From Sipunculus nudus (lineage: Eukaryota; Annelida; Sipuncula; Golfingiida; Sipunculidae), in NCBI GenBank assembly GCA_026874595.1, contig CM049307.1, positions 54,724,370 to 54,788,369 on the forward strand: a stretch of DNA of 64,000 nucleotides, read 5' to 3'. A program made the position numbers and the translations under genes. Position 1 is the stretch's first letter. Every line of letters starts with the position of its first letter. Of this stretch, positions 35,701 to 49,619 are shown piece by piece. The notes below the pieces were generated by a model. That model was not told the origin of the DNA. It did not search any database and worked only from the letters and a program-made list of their open reading frames with translations.

Positions 35701-38700
35701 AGTTGAGATAAAAATGCTAACCATTAAATTTAAGAGAGATGCACATATGGAATTTAGTACCATATTTACTGGTTTGCTTTTGTGTTCATATATTAAAAAT
35801 TATGTATTATGCACCCTCAGTATGCACCCTGTTAGTACTTAATTGGCTGCCTAATTAATACAATCACAATGAAAGTATGGAGAAGCGACTGGAGTTAACA
35901 TTGATAACCCTAATAGAATGATTTAAGCAGAATTTAAAGAAAAGATTATGTTAAATAAATTGAAATATCAAAGGTTTCAGCAGGAAGAACATGGAAACTA
36001 TTTATAATTTAAATTTTGACCAATATTATCACAGCATGCATGTTTTTACCACCAGAGCCACCTGGTGGTAGAATGCGAACTAAATCTTTACTGTGACACA
36101 CCTTTTATGTGTTTTCTCTCTTAAAAAATATATTTTAGTGCTAAACGACATACACTCTCTTATGGGATGACATATAAAAAGTTTTTTTTTTGGGGGGGGG
36201 GGGGGGGAGGTGAATGGCATGTTCATTTGTTCAGATAAGTTTATATCCCAAAGATACTATGATATGTGTTTACTTTAATTCCAGGAAGTGCTCGCAGTGT
36301 ATTTACAGCAGTATCCTGACAGTGCCATAGCTCTGAATCTCAAGGCCTGCAATCATTTCAGACTTTACAATGGGAAGGCTGCAGAGGTAGGTTTTTAATC
36401 AAATCTGAGATGTAATCGATTAAGGTATACTATTTGATTCAATCAGCTCAACAGTGATAAATTGCTTCCCAGGTATGTGATGTTGGGTATACTTAAGATA
36501 TGATTAGTTTTTATAAGAGAAAACTGTTGTAATATGTTCTGTATTAGCCTTTCTTTTTGTAATGTGAAATAACCAAATCCACCTTGGTTCTTTGTGCTTT
36601 ATATATAAATGAAATACAGCCGCATTTGTGTGACCTTGCATACAGAGCACAGTTTCATTGAACTTTCCAATGGTCATCTAGTGTTGATATATGAGAGATG
36701 AATATCCATTATCTCTTGTGATTTTTCAGTCTGAACTTAAGAGTCTACAAGAGATGGCATCACCATCATTCATATTTGCCAATGATCTCATCAAACATAA
36801 TCTGGTAAGTCTACTGTCTATCATGATGAATAAAGGCTTATTATAATTACCAGTAATTCATCTTTTTCATTTCATGCAGATCTATGTAATTCATTGTCCG
36901 TACAGTGATTTATTAATTGACCTATCCACCACAGCCTCTTTGCTCTGCCCCTTTGACCTGATTATGTAAATGAGCCCCCAAAATGCACCTACACAGAAGG
37001 CTTCCCAAGTCTGTGGCTGAGAGAGCTGTTTATAAGATAATAGTGATGTCACAAAGGTCGGTCACAAACGACTTTGCATTAACTGATGTCATCTGCTAGA
37101 ACTGTCTGTTTATGTCTCTGTTCTCTGGTGTTACATTGCAATCATTATGAAGTTTTTAGCTCAGCTGACTGTAAGTCATCTGAGCTATAGCGATCAGCCT
37201 TTGTCCGTCTGTCCGTCCGTTAACCTAGCACAAATCCTAACCACTGGACCTAGAAACTTGTAACTTGACATTCTGAGAGGTCCATGAAAAATCTCCTTGG
37301 AAACCAGAAATGAGGTCTCTGTCCCATATCCTTCGAGCTATGGGGCCCCAAAGTACCCCCCAGAATAGTCAAAAATTTCATTCAAAAACTTCAATATCTC
37401 ATTAACTACACCACTGATGGTCATGATTTTTGGCATACATATTGATCATGAGATGTTTCATCAGTTTCTGCAGACTGGTGGTGCCACCTGTATTTTTCAT
37501 TTTTTACGAATTATTTTATCTAATTTTGAGACCTTTAAAAATATGAACATCTGTTAACAGGGAACAAATAATAAAGACTGGACTGAGAATCTTCATTCTT
37601 GTCACAGTGAGAGACCTATGAAAAGTCTCCATGGAAACCAGAAATAAAGTCTGTGTTACCCATATCCTTTGAGCTGTGGGGCTCCAAATTACCCCCCCCC
37701 CCCCAGAATAATGGAAAATTTGATTAAAAAACTGCAACATCTCAAGAACTACAACACTGAGGGTCATGATTTGTGGCTAACATATTGATCAAGAGGTGTT
37801 CCATCAGTTCCTGCAGGCTGGTGGCCCCACCTATATTTTTTCAAATTTTTACAATTTTTTTTTTTTCAATTTTTGATAACTTTAAGGATGTAGTTATCTG
37901 TCAACAGGGTACAAATCGTAATGACTGGACCTAGAATCTTCATTCTTGACACACAGGGAGACCCATGAAAAGTCTCCATGGAAACTTTAAATTAGGTCTC
38001 TGTTACCCATATCTTTTGAGCTATGGCACTCCAAAGTACAGCTCAGATTATTGGAAAATTTGATACAAAAGCTGAAGTATCTAAACAATTAATGCAGAGA
38101 TCACCATAATTGTTTGCATGGATATTGATCATTGAGTGTTTCATCAGTTCCTGCAGACTGGTGGCACCATCTGTATTTGTTCAGGTGTTTTTACAAATTT
38201 TTTTCTCAATTTTTTAGACCTTTAAAGATATGAACATCTATTAACAGGGCACAAATTATAACAACTGGACCAAGAATCTTCATTCTTGACACACAGGGAG
38301 ACCAATGAAAAGTCTCCATGGAAACCTGAAATTAGGTCTCTGTTACCAATATCCTTTAAGCTGTATGGCTCCAAAATACCCCCCCAGAATAATGAAAAAT
38401 TTGATACAAAAACTGCAATATCTCAATAAATACAACACTGATGTTCATTATTCTTGGCATACATTGATCATGAGGTGTTCCATCAGTTTCTGCAGACTGA
38501 GTGCTGCACCTCTATTTTTTTTTTTTCAAATTTTTACGAATTTTTTTTCCCTATTTTTTGAGACCTTTAAAAATGTTGTTATCTGTCAACAGGGTACAAA
38601 TCGTAAAAACTGGACCTAGATTCTTCATTCTTGTCATGCAAGGAGGCCCATGAAAAGTGTCTGTGGAAACCTGAAATTGGGTCTCTGTTTCCCATATCCT

Positions 38701-41700
38701 TCAAGCTATAGGACTCAGAAGTATCCCTCAGAATAATGGAAAATTTGATATAAAAGCTGAAGTATCTAAACAACTAATGCAGAGATCACCATGATTCTTT
38801 GCATGGATATTGATTATGGAGTGTTTCATTTAGTTTCTGCAGACTGGTGGAGCCACCTGTATTTCTTTAAAGTTTACATATTTTTTTCTCAATTTTTGAG
38901 ATATATAAATACAGACACAATCTTGGCCTGTTGGTTAATCTGTTTGATGCTTCAGGTGAATGGGTATATACTACCATTCAGATGATGAAATTTCCTTTTA
39001 CGAATCTCTTCCCAGTCAGCTGAGCGTCATGACCCATGGGTCACTTGTTTTGTCATATTTTGGATTATCTGTCTCATACAAATGAAGTGCAAGATTAGAC
39101 ACTCAGGTAGATGGCAGAATAACTCATGCAATCCATAGGCTATACAATTTTACTTTGTTTTTATTTAATAAAAATGTCAAATAATCGTAGAAAATCATGG
39201 AAATAACAGATTTTTTTGGCTAAACAGATAAAAGCACCATATTACAAAGGAATTCTTATAAAAAATGTATTATTTTATCTTCTTGAAAGATGAACATCAA
39301 AATAAAAAGTTTTGATGAGGGGGGTTAAAATAGACCCAGGCTGTGCCTGAGAATCATACCTTTTATTTTTTTGCCTAATTGTTTGATTTATAAAGGTGGT
39401 TTTCCGAGGAGGGGAAGGTTCCTTACAGGTGTTGACACCACTCATTGACGTCATACCAGAGGCTCGTCTCAACCTTGTCATATACTACCTGAGGCAGGGT
39501 AGGTGATCATTTGTAAAGTCCAACTTTCTCTATTTTAAAAATTTATACAAGTGTCAGTGTTTTTAAGCCTATAGGTATACAGTAACTTCAAACCATTATA
39601 CATCATGCTGAGTAAATATGTAATTAAAATATTACATCAGATTTGTCCTTCCAGTGATGTAGGATCACCTGACATGCATAGGATCCAATATATTTTAATT
39701 CTCTAGCACTGGAGGGCAAAAGGTGGCATCTGGAAACTATTAACATCAGGGAAAGCAAAATTAAAGGAGTAAGCTATGGTATGTAGCGTAAAAACTCAAA
39801 ATTAGGCGTAAATTTGTCACCTGTATATACTGTTTTTCTTTTTGCCATGAGGGTTCAATTTCATGAAATTTGCAAATTGGAAATAATAGTGAATATGAAA
39901 ACCCTCAGGAATAAGACACCCCATCATCTAAGAATAAAAAGAGGGGATCTCTGCATAATCAGCAACCTAATCTTGTGGATTACATGGTAAATTGCCCAAT
40001 TTGGTAAATTGCCCAATTAAACACACATAAATTATTGTCAAACATGCGATAATCATTGGGAAATATCAAATATTAAACATATCATTATATAATGACTGTA
40101 GTAGAAATGAATGAGGTATTGTGGGTTTTATTCTTATCTTAAAAGACACATACAAATACTGCTGTTCTTGGATTTTATAGATTCTTGAGAAATCTCAAAA
40201 GTGCAACCCTCGCGAAACGTTCAAAATAAAGAAATAGCGAAGTGTCAGCCTTGCAAATGTAAAGCTATCCACAGTATACATATTTGGTTTCTGCTGCCCA
40301 GACATTTAGGCCAGTGAACACTCTTTTCCCCAACAGGGGTCATTTAATTATCCCCAGGTAGAGAGCTGAATAAATTGCAGCTTATGGCATATGCATGATA
40401 TCTGTGGGAGATTTATTCAGAATCATTCTTTTAAACATTGATTTATTAAAAATTTTCCTCATCACTGCGGATAGGATTCCCCACTCCCACACCTACTTCC
40501 CTTGGGGACTTCAACACCCTGAATAACATGGACATCCTTTTTTTAAACGTCCTTCATATGATGGGAGTATTATGGTATACCACCCATCTGTCTGTCTGTC
40601 CATCTGTTAACTTTTAGTGCCACGATAACTTACCGGGGCTTTGATGGATTTTCACTTAACTCACCATAATTTCTTACCCACAGATTATCTCGCCCAAATT
40701 CAATTATGGGCAACATGCACCCATATTTAATAAGGTAACAGGTCACTAGGCTGCTTTGTGGTGCCGCCGCTATAAGTTAAGAAGAATTTGAAGGATATTG
40801 ATAAAACTCACCAGAAATGTTAATCAGTAAAATATCTCGCTTAACTTTGATTTCCAGCAAACTTCATACATATTTAATGAGGTCAGAGGTCACTGCACTT
40901 TGGGAGCACCTTCGTGACTTACCAAAAATCCTATTGATTTTCATGAAACTCATACATGTTTACCAAAAGAATTTTTCATCTGAATTACCTTCTCATCAAA
41001 ATTCATGCATATTTAATGAGGTCAGAGGTCACTAGATACATGACGAGTGTATTATGCCCCTCTGATAACCCTGAAGTATATTTGATATATTTATCTTCAG
41101 ATGATGTGGGTGAGGCTTACAACTTGATTAAGGACTTGGAACCAACTACACCACAAGAGTATATACTGAAGGGAGTGGTAAATGCTGCCCTTGGACAGGA
41201 ACAAGGATCTGTGAGTACAGTTTCTTATTATTTTCCACATTGGAAGAACAAGTGTGAACCACCATTTTGCCGCTTATAGTTGCCACAATATCTGGACACT
41301 GCCACAGTTGGCTGTAAATATACAACCAGCATGGTGGGGCTGATACTGGAGTTTTGTTCACATAAATTAATTTACATTAATTTACATTATTAAAAAAAAA
41401 AATAATACATTTTCAGAGTGTCATGTAATATAATGCCTCAAGGTGTAATTGTTTGGCCACCACACAAAAATTAGCTGTTCTAGGGATTCAGTCTTCCTGT
41501 TTTTTTCATGGATCCCCTTTTTTTGGCTAATGAGGATCATGTCCTCAATAATTAGGGCGGATTTTTGAAAGGGGAGGGTGCAATCTAGGAAGACTAAAAG
41601 AAAACCTAAAACAAAGACCTCTGGTCCTGAAAGGAGAGGGTAAAGGTTGCAAAATTTGTTCTGAAACCCCTACAAAAAGATTGTTTATCTCCTTTAAAGC

Positions 41701-44700
41701 ATTTTGAAGGTATGTTTATTGGACTATTTTTTGAGTTGAATATACTGAAGTTGGCTTTATATTCATGAGGCTGAAATTTTAGGATTTCTCAATTTTGAAC
41801 TTATTGTGAGGGTTTCATTGTCGTGATTGCATTAGAACATATAACATCAGCAACCTATATAGAATCAGCAGTATATGCATTTATTATGAAATAAGAAAAA
41901 ATTTCCTCACTCATTCTGTAACAGTCATTTTATAATGACTTGTGTTACAGTCAAAATATCCCTGAGATTACCACATGTTTGGCAATAAATAATGTGTGAT
42001 TGTCCCACATGCTCGCCAGCCATGTGACACAAGCCTCGCAAACCTCACGGCTTGCATAACATTTCATTGGGCTATAACCAATACTTACATGATTGAGTTT
42101 GAATCCCATGCACAAATTAGGTTGCTGATAAATGATCCATGTTTTTAGAGATGTGATAACTATTCTGTTTGTGCTAATGCATCATCCCTCTTGTTCATCT
42201 TAGTTGATGGAGCATCTTCTTCCCAAGGGTTTCATATTTGCGTTTATTTCCGATTGCGGTATTGCATAAGTAAAACCCTCTAAAATAAAGAAACAACTAC
42301 AGTATGCAACAGCTCAAGAACTGAAGCAATGTTTTGAATTAAATTCCACAAATTTTTACTGGCCTGTTCCTGACTCTGTAGAACAATTAATTTTCTTGGT
42401 GTGAGCTTATGAAGGAAGAAACAGGAGTGAAGATGTGCTTTTGGCTACCTTAAAATTTGTTCAGTCAGAAATTTTATCAGATATTAGGCTATGATTTAAT
42501 AAAAATATTATGTTTTATAGTAACACATGATATGAACAATACTGGTGTGAAATAAAGTTTACTTATTTTAACTTTGCTGCAATTCATCAGGATATGAGAT
42601 CTGTAAGTTTGCATGCTGCATTCCAGGATATAACTTAACATAACTTTACCATATGCATCATATTATTAAAGCAGAAATATGATTCCTTGGACCAAACTAA
42701 CTTTATGCAATCTCAACTATGGTTATGTTCAGTAAAATGCCAGATACATTTAGGTTGTGACAGTGCTTTGCAACATAATTTGCTCTGATGGTTTAAAGTA
42801 TTTTTTTTAATTGAAACACACAGTACCTTAAAAGCTTTCATCCAACTCATTTTAAAATGTTAAGCTCTGTATATCTGGAAAAGTTGGTTTAAATTGTAAC
42901 CAAATAATACTTATCTGTACTTGTGGATTGAAATTTGAGGTTAGTCTCTTTACCCAGTACAGTTATAACATGTATATTTCAATAAATTAAGGCATGTTCT
43001 TTGCAATTTGGTCCCCCCCCCCCATATACACACACTTCTGATCCTAATATCAAATGACAAAACTCCTGATGTGCAGTTAGTTTGTTTCCCATGTGGCTGG
43101 AACAGGGTGGAGTTGAATGACTCTCTGACACAAGTAAATATGTCACAAACATGGTGTTGCCTGATTTGATTTTATTCCCTTCTTAGACAGGACATATTAT
43201 GATTTACCCTCCAACTTTCAGTGTCACTGAAGTGTAAGGGTTTTGATGGATTTTCTTGAAATTCATTATATAGCTTCTTACCTATATATTATCTTGCCAG
43301 ATTTTGGTTTTAGGCAAAATTCATGCATTTTTAGCGAGGTCATTAGTAACCTGGTTCCTTTGTGGGGTCACCAAGATAATTTCCAGGATTACGATGGATA
43401 TTGATGAAACTCAATAGAATTTATAAACCAAAATAATATTTCACCTAAGTTTGATTCCTGTCAGAATCCATCAATTTTTAATGAGGTTAGAGGTCACCAG
43501 ACCTCTTTATGATATTTTTGTGATAACTAGGAATTTTCAATATGAATGTCAAACCATTAAACTAACTCCCCTGTGTTCAATGGTCTGCACAAATTTTGCA
43601 TATTTGATAATGTCAAAGGTCACAAGACCTTTGACAGACTATTTATACACTGTTATCGTGCTCTTGCTGTATATAGTTCTATATGCTTTAAGCTAGGGGC
43701 ATCATGTTCCAAATATGTAGGGTTCATGTTTGAACCTGTGTTTGGAAATTTAGTGTCCAACACAGTTTCCTCATGAAGTATACCTAAAAGTATTTCACAG
43801 AAATGGGAAATAATTTTTGGGATGCATGTTTGCCAGACAGTCATTTTAATTTCATCCTGTGCCAGCATAATACCCAGCAACTGGAGGTAAGCCATATCAA
43901 GTAAAAAATAAGTCACATCAGGCAATTTGGTGCGCCAAGTAAAGATCAACAGTTACACAATCACACTCAGGTTGTTTTTAAACGTTCAATTTATTACTCA
44001 CCTAGATAGTGAGTTTTGCACCGTTGCTTTCTGCATAAACACAAGTGCAAAAAAGATTTTTTCATTCTGTGTGTTGTAGAAATCCTTTAGATTGTCACAG
44101 ATGTGTTTATGACAGTGCTATTTCTCTGTGGTGATTATAACTTTATTTGCAAGAACATGTTTAGTTTCATGATAGTTCAGTTTCAGATTACTGCAAATAT
44201 TATCAACTGCCTAAGGAGAAAACGAGATTATTCTGGATTCTGACTTACATAATCCAGAATATCTCAGCTCTTAAACTTTTGTCATTTTTCTCCTAGTCTC
44301 TTCAGGAAGCATCTATTGAGTCATGTATAATTAGGTACACTGCTTCTCTAAAAAAAGCTTTAATTTTACTCTCAATCTTAATTGAAGTTTCCTATATTAT
44401 TTTGGTGTGTGATGTGATGCCAAGTTCATTGTATCTCAACAGAAACCTTCAGTCGTACACTAGTGATCAGAATGCTCCTGTACACTGTTGTATATATATA
44501 TATGTTAAATAATGCCATTGAAAGCAAACCCTTGTAGTTTCATTTTGTACCATTTAAGTACTTCTTGATATGAAAAATAGACTTAGTGGGCCATCTGTGT
44601 CACATGCCAGCCTCAGATGGTACTAGTTTCATTAAAGATAATGGTATAGGTAAATTGAAAATTTTTATATTTGAATATCCTTTTACATTGCACACTTAAG

Positions 44701-47700
44701 TGCCTTTGGCTCACAGATATATAATCTATGGTACCATTGAAGGGAGTTCAGGAGTCCAGGTAATATGCTGTTTATAGTATATCTGATCTCAGTGCAAATT
44801 TTCAACAAGAAGACTTGTATTTCACTTGCAGATGCTCCAGCTTGCTTTCCTTACCAGTCTTGATTTACTGTAACACAGAATGTGAACCAACTGAATTATA
44901 GGGTTCCATAAATAATTTAACTAATATGTGCCTAGCCAAAGGGTTTTTTGCTTTAAGCCCTGCACCGTATACATATGCAACATGCCAAACTGCGCTGTAT
45001 TTCCTGTGCTACAGTTTAATGTATAGTGTGACATAGCTGAGTATGGTGTGTAATTTATCCTGCAGAGGGAGCACCTGAAGATTGCTCAACAGTATTTCCA
45101 GTTAGTGGGAGGGTCAGCTAGTGAATGTGGTGAGTTAGTTTGGTACATTATCTAATATCACATCTGCTGTACTGATTAAGTTTAAATACATCACGTCATG
45201 CTGGTATCACTCATATCTTTTTCTATGTTATTAAAATTCTACCCAAATTGATAGTACCACTGGCCTTTCTTCAATAAAAACTGCACAAATTATTTAAAAC
45301 AACAGTAAAACATGCTGTGGCCAGCCAAGTACATATTTTCAGATGCCAATGTTTTTTGAAGGTTATCATTGTGAATATGTGTCTGCACCATCCTATTCCA
45401 GGACTCAAGTTTAAGAAAGTTTAAGAAACTGCTGCAGAGACAAGCTGTTCAGTCTTGTTAACAGTTACTGGAGGTTTGGGAGTCCAGTAGGGGCTTCTGT
45501 ACACAGTTATGTCTTCAGACCATTATATCTCACTGTAGAAAATACTAGAAATGATATGGAATATAGGTTTCATGGATAATAGAAATCTGAGATCAAGAAG
45601 ACTTTATAATAACATGATATTCTCACATGGTTACCTATCCACCTTGAGCAGAAAGTGACATTGATCCCCCCCAAAACAGAGTAAATTCAAAATGTTTGCT
45701 ATTACAGACACCATCCCTGGCAGACAGTGCATGGCCTCCTGTTTCTTCTTGTTGAAGCAGTTTGAGGATGTACTTATATACCTGAATTCTGTTAAGGTGA
45801 GTCAGATGACAGGTCAGACATTTACAGGTCATGCATGGATGTTTAAAATCAGCTGAAGTGCTGGTTAATCATTGATGTTGATATAATGTATGATGCAAAA
45901 TTAAAATCACCTTACTCAGGACTTTAACTGACAGTATATTTAAGAATTCTTCAGTTCATTTGCTAATCACAAACACAGGTAAATTAGAATCATTTTAAAA
46001 AATTACAAGCTCTCCTATTTCAGTCTACTCAGAAGGATTTGATTAACAATGTGATTTAAAGGGCAGTCACAAGCAGGGGAAGTACTTTTCTTGACATTAC
46101 ATATGCTGACAGTAAACATAATTGTAATCTTGGGAATAAGACATTATAATGCCATTGTGTCATACATAATATATTCACAGGGCAAAGCAAATGGTTATTT
46201 AAAATTTCCCTCAGGGTGTGTGTCATTTTTGTCACATGATCATTATAGTTTTTCTTTTGTTACAGAGCTACTTCTACAATGATGACACATTTAACTTCAA
46301 CTACGCCCAGGCCAAGGCCGCTGTTGGTAACTACAAAGAAGCAGAGGAAGTAGGTGTACATGTGTTTTATATGCATGAATAGCTCCATCTTAAAATGTGT
46401 AATGTCTGTTTGTAAACCTACATAAGGTGGTACCTGGTTAGGAACATATACTGGATACGTTGTGGTTTTATAAATATAAAATGAACCTGTAAAATTACGA
46501 GATTATTTGGAACATGATGATAACAGCTTGGATTGAAAAATTTTTTTTCAGTTTTATGGTTTAGAAAATATATGTCCATATTGATAGATCTGACCTTCTG
46601 AAGTCTGTTCTTGGATAATAGATAAGCTTGATTATGATATTTCATAATGTATGATAAAGCCTTATGTTCCTTTGATTAAACAGCAGGCTGGTTGCTTTAT
46701 CAGCTAGTAAAGAGATCATTAATTGTCACAAGTCCATTGAGAAATTGACATATACAGTGACCCACCATTATTACACTAGTAATTACTATACATTTCACAT
46801 TTGACTGTTTGTAGGTGTTCCTGTTGATACAGAATGAAAAGATCAAGAATGATTACACATACCTCAGCTGGCTGGCAAGATGTTGTGAGTGTGAATTATA
46901 TGCCATGCATTGTTCATGAGTTAGTTTAAAACTGCTTATTTTTTACCCCATTTTGAACTTCAGAAGATACTGAATTACTTTCTGTATTACCCTGACATGA
47001 TGTCCTAACTGCCATGATTTTATTAAAAGCCTTTAAGCATGTCCAGCGCCCTAATCACATATTATAATATATTAATATTTGTAAATGAAACATCTTATTC
47101 CAATTATTTTACCAGGTCATGTAGCTCATGTAAATATAGGTTTATGTTAATCTGAATAGGTTAATCTGAACCACTTGATTTACTGGCAGTTTGCTGGGAG
47201 ATCCAGAAAAATTTTGTTAAAGTAGCGCAGGTTGTCAATGCTGGTAAAAATTAAGTGAGCAGCTTCTTATTTTGACGGGGCCTAATAAAGCCATCCACAG
47301 TGATTAAGTTTTTGATAAGATTATCTAAATCAGAAGGGCTGAGATTGGTTCTGTTTTTGGGCTTCATACACATAGACATTCTTTAAGTTAATTTGCTTTG
47401 TAGACATCATGAACAGGAAGTCTCGGTTGGCATGGGAACTGTACCTGAAGATGGAGACATCTGGGGAGTCCTTCAGCCTGCTGCAACTCATTGCCAATGA
47501 TTGCTACAAGGTAACACATGTATTGCAGTTATTATTATAAATCATTTTTTGCAAGAATTTCTTTTTTTTTTACATATGTGTATTATGATGTTAGTTTCAT
47601 AATGGCTGAAAGATTGAACTAAGTTCTTCATTCCAGAATCCAAGAAATGTTGAACTTAAAAACAAAATCAAGGGTTTATTCTTGTGCATAACTAAGTGGG

Positions 47701-49035
47701 TTAAATTGAAACTTGTTTATACGAAAAATCACAAGTTACCTTATAGAGCATGATAAATGATGTATTGACATTGATAGTATTTGTATCCTTGTGCAAAAAA
47801 AGCCATCAACAGGTTCTGGCTCCGCCCTTCAGTGGATTCTGTAGAGCCATTTTGTGAAAAAGCAAATGTCTATAGAAATGAAGGCCATTATAAGCTGGAA
47901 AATTTTAGAATTCAACTTTGCTTGAACATTCTAGAGTTGTCAGGTGAATATTTTATAAAGTATATGAGTACCTCTGTGCATCTTCTTAACGTCTTCATGC
48001 ATTTCCATATTTTATTTTTACTTCAGTGATGTATTTGTTTGTATGTCTCACCTACCAGTCACACAATATGATGAATTTAGCCTCAAAAGACACAACAGTT
48101 ATTGACCATTGATTCTGTCATTTTTTAGATGGGTCAGTTTTACTATGCTGCCAAGGCATTTGATGTGTTAGAGAGACTGGACCCTAACCCTGAGTACTGG
48201 GAAGGCAAGAGAGGGGCATGTGTTGGTGTGTTCCAGATGATCATCGCTGGACATGAACCAAAGTAAGGCTTCACAGTTTTATTATCTGACTCTTATATGA
48301 TATCATCAGCAGTGATATTGTTTTAAATAAGATTTATAATTCATACTAGTAGATAAACTACAGATGTGTAAAGTCATTTTGAAATGTATTTAAGTTGTGA
48401 TTATAGTTATAAGGAGGAAAAAAATGTTAAACTTTCCTTTGTGTTCTTTATCGTATAACTCAGCAGTGGGAAGAAATGATTACTGAAACACTAACTCTGT
48501 TAAAATGAAATAATTCTCAGCTTGTCCTGGGGGGGGGGGCATGACAGTAAAGAGGTAAATGCTCGACACTTTCCACTGGTGACCCAGGTTTGATCACTGC
48601 TGTGGCCGTTATAGTGGGTTGTAGTGGTGCATTCAAGGTCAGTGGTTCTCTCTGGGTTCATCCACCTCTTACACTACATTGCCTATATTGTTCAGAATTA
48701 AAGAAGAACTATTCCTCAAAACTATTGCATGTACATGTAACAAAAATAATTTTTTTTTTATGTTTGGGAAAAGTTTCAGTTATACTTGGACTGGAATATG
48801 TATTTATTAAATGTTTGTCAAATGAATGGTTTGAATAACTCTGATTTGGGGTATATATCAATATAAATGTTTTACTGAACTATATTACATGATTATTTTG
48901 TGTACACTTGTATTTTGCAGAGAGACCTTACGTGATGTGGTACAGATGTTAAGAAATACCAGCAACCCTCAAGTGGAGTACATTGTACGCACAATGAAGA
49001 AATGGGCCAAAGAGAACAGAGTACCCATCTCCTAA
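32776..49035 (+). CDS. IFT56: Intraflagellar transport protein 56 (TTC26/DYF-13), 16 coding exons
   Basis: TPR-rich subunit of IFT complex B, needed for ciliary assembly and motility. Coding exons: 32776-32910, 33350-33442, 33982-34090, 35090-35285, 35562-35631, 36285-36386, 36730-36804, 39396-39498, 41101-41210, 45066-45129, 45708-45796, 46266-46349, 46815-46884, 47404-47510, 48129-48262, 48921-49035. All introns are GT-AG and the frame stays open: 551 residues against about 554 in vertebrates. After a basic N-terminus ([10 protein letters not shown]), the first TPR helices begin near residue 54 ([13 protein letters not shown]). Near-invariant blocks follow: [10 protein letters not shown] (about 147-157), [68 protein letters not shown], and a C-terminal [12 protein letters not shown]. 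Exon 3 could instead end at 34096 (two more residues). The ATG follows TTTCAG directly, suggesting a 5' UTR intron; M5 is an alternative start. The gene appears intact and ancestral rather than transferred. Confidence 0.97.
33611..33785 (+). repeat. 86-bp tandem duplication in IFT56 intron 2
   Basis: GATATCACTGCTGACAGATT (33611) and GATATCACCTTACTGACAGA (33697) begin two similar units sharing CCTCATGAGATATCC and TTTACTTTATGAACATTG-like segments. The small plus-strand frame across it is an artefact of the duplication. Confidence 0.7.
36915..37110 (-). mobile_element. partial second copy of the pogo/Tigger-like element
   Basis: Read in reverse, it follows 2370-2560 of the first copy: AATTGACCTATCCACCACAG, AATGAGCCCCCAAAA, and the two CRE-like octamers 40 bp apart. 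Here both octamers read TGATGTCA (37044-37051, 37084-37091), one CpG-to-TpG step from TGACGTCA. It lies in IFT56 intron 7, just upstream of E3. Its terminal CAGTAAAACCTC repeats are not seen. Confidence 0.6.
37157..39050 (+). repeat. hairpin-ended repeat with five ~340-bp units, copy E3
   Basis: It starts with the TAGCTCAGCTGACT...GAGCTATAG hairpin and GTCCGTCTGTCCGTCC tract, and ends with CAGCTGAGCGTCATGACCCATGGGTCACTTG. Unit markers (CAGACTGGTGG-type) lie at about 37471, 37814, 38154, 38493 and 38840, a period of 339-347 bp. It is the same family as E2 in the opposite orientation, but with five units and without the second array type. It sits wholly within IFT56 intron 7 and has no coding potential of its own. 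Confidence 0.75.
40560..41040 (+). repeat. TTTAATGAGGTCAGAGGTCAC tandem repeat in IFT56 intron 8
   Basis: About three units of roughly 145-150 bp each end in a form of 'ATTTAATGAGGTCAGAGGTC' (near 40720, 40870 and 41010). A GTCTGTCTGTCC tract lies at the left edge (about 40588). The array ends about 60 bp before exon 9. A relative lies at 43200-43640, beyond exon 9. Confidence 0.65.
41211..43199. other. IFT56 intron 9, 5' part, non-repetitive
   Basis: Non-coding intron sequence between exon 9 and the repeat at 43200. No feature beyond homopolymer runs was supported (A run near 41390, C run near 43014). Confidence 0.5.
43200..43640 (+). repeat. related tandem repeat in IFT56 intron 9
   Basis: Units contain GATGGATTTTC/GATGGATATTGATGAAACTC and (T)TTTAATGAGGTTAGAGGTCAC segments, in the same order and orientation as the array in intron 8. 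Short open frames at 43451-43776 are repeat-derived. Confidence 0.6.
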
Positions 49036-49094
49036 AACTATACACTGTGATAGCTGTTACCATGATCATTACATTCATTCAAACCAAGCTGACA

Positions 49095-49100
49095 AATAAA
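49095..49100 (+). promoter_or_regulatory. proximal polyadenylation signal of IFT56
   Basis: AATAAA lies 60 bases past the IFT56 stop. It is a candidate for a short 3' UTR; no usable downstream evidence distinguishes it from the distal sites. Confidence 0.35.
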
Positions 49101-49585
49101 TGATCTAGTGATGACAAGACCATCCAGATGCCACCACCTGCATTGGATACACATTGATAAATATTAATTAAAATTCTTGAAAAGAAACACTTTAACAGAC
49201 CACTTATTAGCTCAGTGTATGTTGATACAGGGATATCGGGATAAAAAGATTAATATTGGTGTTCATATGAAAAGTACTCTAGAACTACTCAACATTTATC
49301 AATATTGGTTTTTGTGTACAAAGTCCACTAGATCAACTCAGTATATGAATAGCATAAAAAAAGAAGTGATGCCATTGCATTATACGAAAGTTGGTAATAT
49401 GTTTCAAATATGATTGTACATATCCAGTTTTCTCACACATCATATAGTTTCTTCGGTTATTCCTCAGTAGCAGATATATATGGCATTTGAATGTCTCACT
49501 CCTGCACACATTCCGTCCAAGTGTGATGTCAGTCTGTACTGTTTTGTTACTTGTGTGTATCCTTGTTACATAATTTTTTTTTGTA

Positions 49586-49591
49586 AATAAA
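49586..49591 (+). promoter_or_regulatory. main candidate polyadenylation signal of IFT56
   Basis: AATAAA is followed about 25-45 bases later by GT/T-rich sequence (TGTTGCCAAG, then GGTTGGTTTGACTTTTTT), the usual arrangement of a cleavage site and its downstream element. A further AATAAA at 50637-50642 may be a distal alternative. Confidence 0.5.
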
Positions 49592-49619
49592 CTGTGAATA
49601 TTGTTGCCAAGTTTATTCA

